Positions 7,847 through 13,418 of a stretch of 13,418 nt of DNA are shown here, piece by piece. Every line of letters begins with the position of its first letter. The stretch's first letter is position 1. The stretch is from Candidatus Atribacter alterifermentans (GTDB taxonomy: Bacteria; Atribacterota; Atribacteria; Atribacterales; Atribacteraceae), in assembly GCA_012517635.1 (NCBI GenBank), contig JAAYUP010000358.1:1-13418 (forward strand), given 5' to 3'. The translations under genes and the position numbers were made by a program. Under the pieces are notes generated by a model that was not told the origin of the DNA, did no database searches, and saw only the letters and a program-made list of their open reading frames with translations.

Positions 7847-8609
7847 GTTCAATCACCTCTTTCGCAAGTGAAAGATAATCTTGTGCTCCACTGGATTCCG
7901 GTTCGTACTCGATAGCTGGAACGCCATGACTTGAGGCTTCAGCAATAGTAATGTTTTTGTGGATAATCGTTTTAAAAGTTCGATCTCCAAAATATTCATC
8001 TATTTCGTTCATGACTTCACGATACAAATTGGTCCGGATGTCGGCTATGGTGATTAAGACGTAGACTTCCGGGTTATGTTTCAAGCTTTCCCTCATTATA
8101 TCAACTGTTTCAACAAATTCCTGGATGCCGCGTAGGGCAAAATAATGAGGTTGAATAGTAACAATAACCTCACGACATGCTTTTAGAGAATTAATGGTTA
8201 AAATTCCTAATGATGGCGGGCAATCAATTAAGATATAATCAAATTGTGGTTTTGCACGTTGGATACCGGAATTTAAAAAATCTTCACGACCTAATTTATC
8301 GATTAAGCGGTATTCTTCACCAGCTAAATCAATATTGGATGGAGCGATATAAAGATTGGGAGTTTTGGTAGGAATAATAACATCATTCAGTTCCAAATGA
8401 AAGGGACTCCGAATGGGTTCGAGCACATTTAAAATTGTTTTTTCAAATTCATTTGGCTCAAATCCCAATCCAAGCGTGGAATGAGCTTGCGGGTCCATGT
8501 CAATAATGAGAACCCTTCGGGCATGGTAAGCCAGCGAAGCTCCTAAATTGATACATGTTGTTGTCTTGGCAACCCCACCTTTTTGATTGGCAACCGCAAT
8601 AACTCTCAT
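7791..8609 (-). CDS. parA: ParA/Soj-family chromosome-partitioning ATPase
   Basis: The 272-residue protein begins MRVIAVANQKGGVAKTT, carrying the deviant Walker A motif with signature Lys10 and Lys15. IIDMDPQAHST follows (switch region), then Walker B DYILIDCPPSLG (from 124), and the Soj-like C-terminal region with ITIAEASSHGVPAIEY. Soj/ParA proteins bind DNA as ATP dimers and position chromosome origins or other cargo together with ParB. No parB is visible in the window, so this copy may be an orphan or work with a distant partner. The start is ATG 8609 with AAGGGGG just upstream; a TTG at 8627 would add six residues and is less likely. The C-terminal tail is Lys/Glu-rich and overlaps ftsZ by 56 nt. 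MinD is excluded because the sequence follows the Soj pattern and has no MinD-type amphipathic C-terminal helix. Confidence 0.93.
   Translation of the reverse strand: MRVIAVANQKGGVAKTTTCINLGASLAYHARRVLIIDMDPQAHSTLGLGFEPNEFEKTILNVLEPIRSPFHLELNDVIIPTKTPNLYIAPSNIDLAGEEYRLIDKLGREDFLNSGIQRAKPQFDYILIDCPPSLGILTINSLKACREVIVTIQPHYFALRGIQEFVETVDIMRESLKHNPEVYVLITIADIRTNLYREVMNEIDEYFGDRTFKTIIHKNITIAEASSHGVPAIEYEPESSGAQDYLSLAKEVIELEKEKPEKGLFRKNRLQT
7854..7860 (-). promoter_or_regulatory. ftsZ ribosome binding site inside parA
   Basis: AGAGGTG on the minus strand lies inside the parA reading frame, 7 nt upstream of the TTG at 7846 but only 1 nt from an in-frame TTG at 7852. This spacing makes 7846 the better ftsZ start. 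It means ribosomes would load on ftsZ while parA is still being translated, which suggests translational coupling. Confidence 0.6.
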
Positions 8610-8730
8610 AATTCCCCCTTGTCGCAAAAAGCAGTCATGAATGATGTTTTTTGTGAATTATTTATCGAATTTCGATGCGACAGGTCTCACAGATTCATTT
8701 ATATATACAGATCGAATCATAAATAAAATA

Positions 8731-8818
8731 ACGGTTAACATGAGGAAATTTTTTAAACTAATAATAAACCCCTTTGATCTCCTCCTTTGTTTAAATTTCC
8801 TTTCCCTATGTTAACCGT
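8731..8818. repeat. Large imperfect inverted repeat upstream of parA
   Basis: ACGGTTAACAT (8731-8741) is the exact reverse complement of ATGTTAACCGT (8808-8818). Inside these arms, GGAAATTT (8744-8751) pairs with AAATTTCC (8793-8800), and AAAC (8755-8758) pairs with GTTT (8789-8792) after a 3-nt bulge. The total is 23 possible base pairs around a 30-nt loop, with an internal loop of 2 against 7 nt. As RNA it could fold in the parA leader; as DNA the two 11-bp arms, each with a GTTAAC core, could be paired operators about 77 bp apart. Confidence 0.6.
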
Positions 8819-8836
8819 CGGAAACCAATGCGTCAA
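8808..8836 (-). promoter_or_regulatory. Candidate sigma-70 promoter for parA-ftsZ
   Basis: On the minus strand TTGACG (8836-8831, 5/6 match to the -35) is followed after 17 nt by TAACAT (8813-8808, 4/6 match to the -10). Transcription would start near 8801 and give a leader of about 190 nt before parA. The -10 lies within the right arm of the inverted repeat, so a protein bound there would block RNA polymerase. A GGAGG-like sequence in the leader (minus strand, about 8788-8781) is followed by no usable start codon. Confidence 0.5.
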
Positions 8837-8891
8837 GTCTATTTTGCGCTTATCTAATTATTCATCAGCGAATATATAATGAAAATTCTTA

Positions 8892-9779
8892 TTACTTTTC
8901 CCGTCCCATTTTTTGAAGTACTTCAGTACTTTTTTGTAGGAGTTGAAGGGCAGGGGGTCCATATTTCACTACAATAGTTGCATAAAGAATATCGGTCACC
9001 AGGAGCTGAGCAACTCGGGAAACAGTGGATTCACCAAAGAATCCCGATTCTTCGCAAGCAGCCGTAAGAATACAATAATCAGCAAGCCTGGCGAGCGGTG
9101 AGGATTCATAACTCGTAATGGTTACAATAACGGCTTTGTTTTCTTTTGCTTTTTCAGCTGCCATTATCAGGGATGGATTGGTTCCGGAGTTTGAAACGAT
9201 GATGACCAAATCTTCTGGACCAGAGTGTGCGGCGGTTACCATCATGAGAGGGAGGTCGGTAAAGAGCTTACAATTTATATTCAAACGAGTGAGACGATTA
9301 AAAAAACTCATTCCAGCAATGGTGGATTTCCCACTACAGAAGATAATAATATTGCGTGCTTCAACAGCTTTAGAAGCGATTTTTTCAATGATATTTCTAT
9401 CAATTTGCTGAAGGGTGCTTTTAGAAACTTCTTCTTGAGCTAAATAAATTTTTTGAATAATTGTATCAATGTTGTCTTGGAATCGGATTTCTCCATAGAC
9501 CAATTCCTTATCTTCTTCAACTCCTCCCAATTCATGAGCTAATTGAATTTTTAAAGCTTGGAAATTCTTCATATTTATCTTTTGAGAAAAACGGGTTAAT
9601 GTTGATTCACTGACTCCACTTTGCTTGGCAACTTCATTTATTGTCATATGGGTAAAGTCTTCAAAATGAGTAAATAAATAATCTGCCACTTTTTTCAAAG
9701 ATGGGGTAAACGAAGAATAATTACTTTTAACTTTAATTATAAGGGGTGGTTTGTTTTGAGCCAATTCAGTATACCTCAT
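8892..9779 (-). CDS. RpiR/MurR-family transcriptional regulator (HTH + SIS)
   Basis: The 295-residue protein has the two-domain RpiR layout. The N-terminal helix-turn-helix domain includes TINEVAKQSGVSESTLTRF (from residue 46), and the C-terminal SIS phosphosugar-binding domain (about 141-240) has FCSGKS (147-152) and SNSGTNPSL (196-204). Family members sense phosphorylated sugars such as MurNAc-6-P, GlcN-6-P or ribose-5-P and repress or activate sugar catabolic genes. It lies between the sugar ABC operon and parA and could control the transporter, but no ligand can be named. ATG 9779 is chosen although AAAGGA abuts it directly. An ATG at 9821 has no ribosome site, and a consensus TTGACA starts just upstream of it, which would put that ATG before the transcription start. 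No SIS or HTH feature is missing. Confidence 0.9.
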   Translation of the reverse strand: MRYTELAQNKPPLIIKVKSNYSSFTPSLKKVADYLFTHFEDFTHMTINEVAKQSGVSESTLTRFSQKINMKNFQALKIQLAHELGGVEEDKELVYGEIRFQDNIDTIIQKIYLAQEEVSKSTLQQIDRNIIEKIASKAVEARNIIIFCSGKSTIAGMSFFNRLTRLNINCKLFTDLPLMMVTAAHSGPEDLVIIVSNSGTNPSLIMAAEKAKENKAVIVTITSYESSPLARLADYCILTAACEESGFFGESTVSRVAQLLVTDILYATIVVKYGPPALQLLQKSTEVLQKMGREK

Positions 9780-10095
9780 TCCTTTAAGATTTAGTAAACA
9801 GATTAGAATAAATATTTTCATCTGTCAATATTAAATTATGTATTTATATCAGAAAATTGATATTAGAGATATATAATAATTAATAAATAATCGTGAAAAT
9901 ATGAAAATAAGCCTGTTATCAAAGATTATGAATCTTAGTTATTTGTTCAGTGAGGTATTGAATTACTACTTATTGTATTAGGATTTTATAATTTAACCAG
10001 ATGGAAGAGAATAAAGATAACAAGAAATATGAACATAAAAAATCTCAAATTATATCGATACAATCATGATATTTTCTCTTCAAATAATATGCGAG
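9780..10095. other. AT-rich spacer between radical SAM gene and RpiR gene
   Basis: Apart from the regulator's promoter, this 316-bp stretch is very AT-rich and shows only short dyads (AAGATT/AATCTT around 9922-9936; TGTTATC 9914-9920 with GATAACA 10016-10022). No clear rho-independent terminator follows the radical SAM gene. I see no credible small gene or precursor peptide; short frames lack ribosome sites and cysteines. Confidence 0.5.
9800..9828 (-). promoter_or_regulatory. Candidate promoter of the RpiR-type regulator gene
   Basis: A perfect TTGACA (minus strand 9828-9823) is followed after 17 nt by TAATCT (9805-9800), a weak -10. The expected start near 9793 leaves a leader of roughly 14 nt before ATG 9779. 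The regulator may therefore be transcribed separately from the transport operon. Confidence 0.4.
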
Positions 10096-11106
10096 CTATT
10101 TTAAGAAACATTGATAATCATTAGCATAAGGATCACGATACAGTGAATAAGCAAGGGCTCGACAACCATAGCAATCTTCGAGAAAACAAGAATGACATTT
10201 CCCTTTGAGATAAGAATGATCGGTTACGGTTTGCAGGAGCTGGGATTTTTCGAGAACCGTCCATATTCCCCCTTGAAGAATATTTCCTAAGGGAAAGATA
10301 AAACGTCGACATGGATAAAGTATACCATCAGGCATAATGCAAAGCGCTTCGTTGAGATTACAAGCTGCTCCTAAGATATCCAGCTCTGGATAAAATTGAA
10401 TCCAAAAAGCTTTATAAGGAAGAAGATCTTCAGGGGCAACATCAAGTTCAAAGTATTGGATCAGTTTCTTTAAAAGACTTTCCCAGTCATATTTGTCTAA
10501 AACTAAATTTTTTAAACCTCTTCCCTGCCCTTCCGGAATGAATCTTTCCAATATTAATCCGTCAAGATTGAGTTCTTCGCCTAAAGATAACATTAATTCT
10601 AATTCGGGAAGATTCATTTTTTGAAGTGTAAACATAACAACAGTCTTAAATCGACGATGGAATTGAATAAGCTTTATTTTCTGTAGAATAGCTTCATAAG
10701 TGCCTCTGCCTCGTATAGGATCATTACTTTGGGAAGTAGCTCCTTCCAGTGAAAGTTTTATGGTACTTAATTTTGAAAATTTTTCCAGGTCAAGAAGGTA
10801 GTCTTCGTTTAATAGCAACCCATTCGTAATGATCATGAGTTCTTGAACAACCGGGTTTTGATTTAGAAAGTCGAGCAGTGAAATAAGAACCGGCCTATCT
10901 AGTAAGGGTTCTCCGCCAGTTATATTCATACAGGTTGAATAATTTCGAGATTTTAATTCATTGATAATTTTATCGGCAACGGAGAGCAAAAAATCCAGAC
11001 TTGCTCCTTGAGAATATTCTGATTGATAACAATGATGGCAACGAAGATTACAGCGATCGGTAATGTGCCATTGAAAATTGAAGGTCCGATCTGTAATTTC
11101 TACCGT
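10096..11106 (-). CDS. Radical SAM/SPASM domain protein with non-canonical start
   Basis: The reading frame encodes the AdoMet-radical motif CNLRCHHC (Cys19, 23, 26 if translation starts at 11106) preceded by FQWHITDR. GGEPLL follows (from residue 64), and a C-terminal SPASM region has ACNLNEALC, YPC, CHSCFLEDCYGC and a final QCF, enough cysteines for auxiliary [4Fe-4S] clusters. The family carries out radical chemistry on peptides, proteins or small molecules. The frame is closed by TGA at 11115-11113 and has no ATG, GTG or TTG before the motif; the first canonical codon (TTG 10989) would delete the cluster site. ACG at 11106, 10 nt after a strong AGAGGAG, is the best start and gives 336 residues; ATT 11097 is the alternative. 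It follows the MalG-type permease by 17 nt. The substrate is unknown and no precursor peptide is visible nearby. Confidence 0.85.
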   Translation of the reverse strand, partial: TVEITDRTFNFQWHITDRCNLRCHHCYQSEYSQGASLDFLLSVADKIINELKSRNYSTCMNITGGEPLLDRPVLISLLDFLNQNPVVQELMIITNGLLLNEDYLLDLEKFSKLSTIKLSLEGATSQSNDPIRGRGTYEAILQKIKLIQFHRRFKTVVMFTLQKMNLPELELMLSLGEELNLDGLILERFIPEGQGRGLKNLVLDKYDWESLLKKLIQYFELDVAPEDLLPYKAFWIQFYPELDILGAACNLNEALCIMPDGILYPCRRFIFPLGNILQGGIWTVLEKSQLLQTVTDHSYLKGKCHSCFLEDCYGCRALAYSLYRDPYANDYQCFLK

Positions 11107-11116
11107 ATTTTTTCAG

Positions 11117-11123
11117 CTCCTCT
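11117..11123 (-). promoter_or_regulatory. Ribosome binding site of the radical SAM gene
   Basis: AGAGGAG starts immediately after the stop codon of the upstream permease. In the next 5-12 nt there is no ATG, GTG or TTG in any useful frame; ACG at 11106 is in frame at a spacing of 10. The strength of this site argues that translation does begin here, and that the gene is coupled to the permease. Confidence 0.6.
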
Positions 11124-11951
11124 TTATCCTTTTACAGCTCCACCTGCAAGCCCTTGGATCAGTTCTTTTTCAATAATCATAAATAAAACAACGACTGGAA
11201 TTAAAGCTAAAAATGCTGCTGCCATGAGATATTGCCATTGAACGGTCCAACGACCAATAAAATTATATAGACCAAGGGTTAATGGTCTTTTTTCCATCGA
11301 GGTAATAAAGGTGAGAGCGAACATAAACTCATTCCATGCTGAAATAAAAGTATAAATGATAGTTGTAACTAATCCCGGCATGGCAATCGGAATGAGAATT
11401 CGAGTTATGGTTTGAAGGCGGGAGCATCCGTCAATAAGTGCTGCTTCTTCAATGGCTTTGGGTATACCTCGAAAATAGCCACTTAATAACCAAATAGCAA
11501 ATGCTAAGGTGAATACTCCATTGGTGAGGATTAAGGAAAGCAGATTATCCAAAAGACCAAGTCGTGAAACAATTTTAAAAAGCGAAATAACTACAATAAT
11601 AGGAGAAAACATTTGAACCACTAAAAAAAGATACATCATAAAGTTTTTTCCTATAAATCTCAATCGAGCAAGGGCATAAGCAGCTGGAACGCATAAAAGC
11701 ATATTTATAATTGTAGTCCCAACAGCGACGATGAAACTATTTTTAAAATAAGCAATCAGTGGGTATTTCGACCAAATATCACTAAAATTAGTAAAGGTTA
11801 AATTTTTTGGAATCCAATGAGGCGGGTTCGAATAAACTTCTTCAAGGGGTTTGAGCATAGTTGAAACCATAACAAAAAAAGGAAAGAGTAGAACTAAAAG
11901 AACAAATATTATCGCAGGATAAACGAGATAATGGGTGGTTTTTCTATTCAT
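11124..11951 (-). CDS. Carbohydrate ABC transporter permease, MalG/UgpE type
   Basis: The 275-residue protein is a type I importer inner-membrane subunit (CUT1 family). It has an N-terminal membrane helix (about 8-30), a periplasmic segment with PLEEVYSNPPHWIPKNLTF, and about five further hydrophobic helices. The cytoplasmic coupling EAA loop is EEAALIDGCSRLQTITRILI (from residue 168), which docks on the ATPase. The C-terminus is typical for the MalG group. It begins 3 nt after the MalF-type gene, with AAGGAG inside the end of that gene, so the two permeases are translated together and should form a heterodimer. The substrate is some sugar, oligosaccharide or polyol; specificity cannot be read from the permease. 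Confidence 0.94.
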   Translation of the reverse strand: MNRKTTHYLVYPAIIFVLLVLLFPFFVMVSTMLKPLEEVYSNPPHWIPKNLTFTNFSDIWSKYPLIAYFKNSFIVAVGTTIINMLLCVPAAYALARLRFIGKNFMMYLFLVVQMFSPIIVVISLFKIVSRLGLLDNLLSLILTNGVFTLAFAIWLLSGYFRGIPKAIEEAALIDGCSRLQTITRILIPIAMPGLVTTIIYTFISAWNEFMFALTFITSMEKRPLTLGLYNFIGRWTVQWQYLMAAAFLALIPVVVLFMIIEKELIQGLAGGAVKG

Positions 11952-11954
11952 TAT

Positions 11955-12842
11955 TTATTGCGCTCCTTCTCGAAAGAAATTGCGGGCATAGATAACACTT
12001 ACAGTGAGGAGAATTGCAAAGGTAATAACAGCCATGGCAGCTGAAGGTCCAAACTTAATGTATTGAAAAGCATACTTATAGATATAGGTGATAAGGATGT
12101 CGGTTGAGTTTGCGGGACCTCCTTTGGTCAAAATGTAAATCACATTAAAATCATTAAAGGTCCAAAGGATGGAAAGCAGGGTTGCAACGGTCAGAACTCC
12201 ACTTAAAAGAGGCAGTGTAACAAACCTGAACTTCGAAACTGATGTTGCCCCATCAACCTCAGCTGCTTCATACAATTCTTGGGGGATTGCTTGTAATCCA
12301 GCCAGAAAAACCAATGCCATAAAAGGGATTCCACACCAAATATCAACCCATAAATTTGCCATAAATGCAGAAAGGGGATAAGCTAACCAAACAGGAGGAG
12401 TTAATCCGAGCCAACGTAAAGTATGATTTAATAATCCAAAGTCGTTGTTATATGTCCATTGCCAAAGCATGGCGCTGATTGGAATCGAGCTCGCCCAAGG
12501 TATGATGATTAAAGTTCGAGCTAATTTTCTTCCTTTAAATTCCACGTTTAATAAAAGAGCAATAATCAGACCGATTACCGTTTTTGCAGCGACTGCCAGA
12601 GCCGTCCATACACACGAACGAATAATGATTTGCCAAAACTCTGGAAGTTTAAAAAGTGTAATATAATTCCCCATTCCAAAAAAACCAGTTAAATTTGCCA
12701 ATTTATTAACTTTAAAGAAAGACATGAGAAAAACGTAGAAGATAGGATAAAACATGAAAACAATGAGAAAAACTGCTGAAGGAATTAAGAGGAGATAGGC
12801 TAATCGTGATTCTGTGGTCCAAAATTTTCCGGCCCGATTCAT
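11955..12842 (-). CDS. Carbohydrate ABC transporter permease, MalF/UgpA type
   Basis: The 295-residue protein is the partner permease of a CUT1 sugar importer. It has an N-terminal helix (about 14-38), further transmembrane helices and the EAA coupling loop EAAEVDGATSVSKFRFVTLP (from residue 192). It ends in a short basic and polar tail. Length and pattern fit the UgpA/LacF/MsmF group, which lacks the long periplasmic loop of enterobacterial MalF. AAAGGAG (12849-12855) lies 6 nt upstream of the ATG. The gene stands between the binding-protein gene and the MalG-type permease. No ATPase gene is visible, so a shared MsmX-like ATPase encoded elsewhere may power it (known for this family, inferred here). 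Confidence 0.94.
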   Translation of the reverse strand: MNRAGKFWTTESRLAYLLLIPSAVFLIVFMFYPIFYVFLMSFFKVNKLANLTGFFGMGNYITLFKLPEFWQIIIRSCVWTALAVAAKTVIGLIIALLLNVEFKGRKLARTLIIIPWASSIPISAMLWQWTYNNDFGLLNHTLRWLGLTPPVWLAYPLSAFMANLWVDIWCGIPFMALVFLAGLQAIPQELYEAAEVDGATSVSKFRFVTLPLLSGVLTVATLLSILWTFNDFNVIYILTKGGPANSTDILITYIYKYAFQYIKFGPSAAMAVITFAILLTVSVIYARNFFREGAQ

Positions 12843-12858
12843 AATCTTCTCCTTTTTA

Positions 12859-12884
12859 GATCACTAAAAAGTGATCACTAAAAA
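12859..12884. repeat. Dyad and direct repeat just upstream of the MalF-type gene
   Basis: GATCACT (12859-12865) and AGTGATC (12870-12876) are a perfect 7-bp inverted repeat around AAAA. GATCACTAAAAA also occurs twice as a direct repeat (12859-12870 and 12873-12884), and AGTGATCACT (12870-12879) is itself a 10-bp palindrome. On the mRNA the hairpin would end only a few nt before the AAAGGAG site, so it could protect the 5' end of a processed permease message or affect ribosome access. As DNA it could be an operator. Confidence 0.5.
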
Positions 12885-12895
12885 TTTTAAGCATC

Positions 12896-12929
12896 AAAAG
12901 AGGGGGAAGATAAACCCTCCCCCTCTTTT
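12896..12929 (-). terminator. Intercistronic GC-rich hairpin after the binding-protein gene
   Basis: AAAAGAGGGGGA (12896-12907) and TCCCCCTCTTTT (12918-12929) form a perfect 12-bp stem around a 10-nt loop, starting 9 nt after the binding-protein stop. On the minus-strand transcript the U run is short (four U, part of the stem) and is followed by GAUG, so it is probably a leaky terminator or 3' stabilising hairpin that lets only part of the transcripts reach the permeases. This is a common way to make more binding protein than permease. Confidence 0.65.
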
Positions 12930-12938
12930 TAAAAACAT

Positions 12939-13418
12939 TTAGAACCCTCTTAAGGCATCAATGGCGGCTGCTGCGTCATCCATCGCTTGTTGTGGAGTTT
13001 TCTGACCAAGGAAGGTGGCCTCTATGTTATCCCAAATCAGATCGTTGCATTCTGGCCATTCCGCCATCAAAGGCCAGGGTTTCGCTCCAGCAATTTGTTC
13101 AACCATGACTTTATAGACTGGAGTTTGGAAGAACTCGTTGTCAGCAAGGGATTTGGTCACTGGTGGGAAACCAACCAGCTTATCAAATTCCAATCGCCAT
13201 TCGTCAGAGTAGAAAAAGTCTAAAAATTTGGAAGCTTCAGTTTTCGCTTTTGAATCCTTAAACATAACGAGGGCGTCGGTAACAATAAGCGAACTCTGAG
13301 GCTTCCCTTCAAAATGAGGAAGAGGAGCTACATCCCATTTAAAAGGAACATTTTGTTGAGTAAGAAGTGTTGCACCAAAACCTCCGGTCATCATAATTGC
13401 AGCGTTTCCAGATATAAA
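12939..13418 (-). CDS. Extracellular sugar-binding protein of an ABC transporter, C-terminal part
   Basis: The gene is cut by the right edge; 159 residues and the stop codon are present. The fragment opens with FISGNAAIMMTGGFGA, the typical G-K/N-AAM segment of family 1 solute-binding proteins. It continues with APLPHFEG, a segment near ITDALVMFKDSK, FLDFFYSDEWRLEF, GFPPVTKSLAD, and a tail ending DDAAAAIDALRGF. These are hallmarks of the second lobe and C-terminal helices of MalE/UgpB-like proteins. The part with the signal peptide is outside the window, so its export type is not visible. An ATG at 13394 is internal, because the frame stays open to the edge and the homologous pattern continues. 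It is the first visible gene of the transport operon and is followed by a hairpin that probably raises its level over the permeases. Confidence 0.92.
   Translation of the reverse strand, partial: FISGNAAIMMTGGFGATLLTQQNVPFKWDVAPLPHFEGKPQSSLIVTDALVMFKDSKAKTEASKFLDFFYSDEWRLEFDKLVGFPPVTKSLADNEFFQTPVYKVMVEQIAGAKPWPLMAEWPECNDLIWDNIEATFLGQKTPQQAMDDAAAAIDALRGF

Noticed and set aside
8658..8741. 27-codon minus-strand frame in the parA leader, starting inside the inverted repeat
   Set aside because: No ribosome site lies at a workable distance (the GGAGG-like sequence is about 40 nt upstream) and the peptide has no recognisable feature, so I do not call a leader peptide.
8867..8891. Possible terminator after the RpiR-type gene
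   Set aside because: Only a 4-bp CGCT/AGCG match over a long AT-rich loop is present and no T run follows; too weak to call.
9780..9821. Upstream ATG (9821) for the RpiR-type regulator, adding a hydrophobic 14-residue start
   Set aside because: It lacks a ribosome site and would lie ahead of the expected transcription start of the TTGACA promoter; the extra residues do not fit the family.
9901..9981. 26-codon plus-strand frame near the radical SAM gene, considered as a precursor peptide
   Set aside because: It is on the opposite strand, lacks a ribosome site and has no cysteine or other typical modification residues.
1..13418. Mobile elements, phage genes, CRISPR arrays, toxin-antitoxin or defence systems
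   Set aside because: No transposase, integrase, regularly spaced repeats, or paired small toxin/antitoxin frames were seen; all sizeable genes belong to housekeeping or sugar-uptake families.

Overview
The window comes from a low-GC bacterial chromosome. Short spacers, overlapping genes, frequent TTG starts, a binding-protein sugar ABC transporter and a radical SAM/SPASM enzyme point to an anaerobic, probably fermentative bacterium. The style would suit the Atribacterota (JS1-like) or a neighbouring deep lineage, but that is a guess from gene style: no rRNA or other decisive marker is present.

Layout, left to right. (1) 1-183: the 5' end of a minus-strand leuC/hacA-type dehydratase gene, divergent from nadE. 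(2) 401-2901: nadE (+), ammonia-type NAD synthetase, meets polX (-), a PolX repair polymerase with a PHP nuclease domain, tail to tail with a 4-bp overlap. (3) 2902-3325: a gene-free stretch with dyads and a G-rich tract. (4) 3326-5482: a membrane-anchored TPR/lytic transglycosylase gene (+), overlapping by 23 bp the end of the next, convergent operon. (5) 8609-5460 (-): parA > ftsZ > DUF4432 mutarotase-like gene. parA and ftsZ overlap by 56 nt, and ftsZ and the third gene are 2 nt apart. The promoter region upstream holds a large imperfect inverted repeat. (6) 9779-8892 (-): an RpiR/MurR-type regulator with its own candidate promoter. (7) 13418-10096 (-): a carbohydrate ABC operon in the order binding protein (3' part only) > hairpin > MalF-type permease > MalG-type permease > radical SAM/SPASM protein. 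No ATPase gene lies in the window.

How the genes fit together. The transport operon imports a sugar or oligosaccharide, and the RpiR/SIS protein beside it could sense a phosphosugar and control it. The DUF4432 protein probably acts on a sugar too, yet it is placed behind the division gene. ParA and FtsZ are translationally linked, which ties chromosome positioning to the division ring. The transglycosylase acts on the cell wall. The most unusual points are: a radical SAM gene whose [4Fe-4S] motif lies upstream of every canonical start codon; a ParA-FtsZ overlap combined with an FtsZ carrying an N-terminal tail about 60 residues longer than usual and two C-terminal-peptide-like motifs; and a paired-site inverted repeat that overlaps the likely parA-ftsZ promoter.

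I found no mobile element, CRISPR array, tRNA or rRNA. I see no wholly new multi-gene system here; the findings are local peculiarities worth testing.
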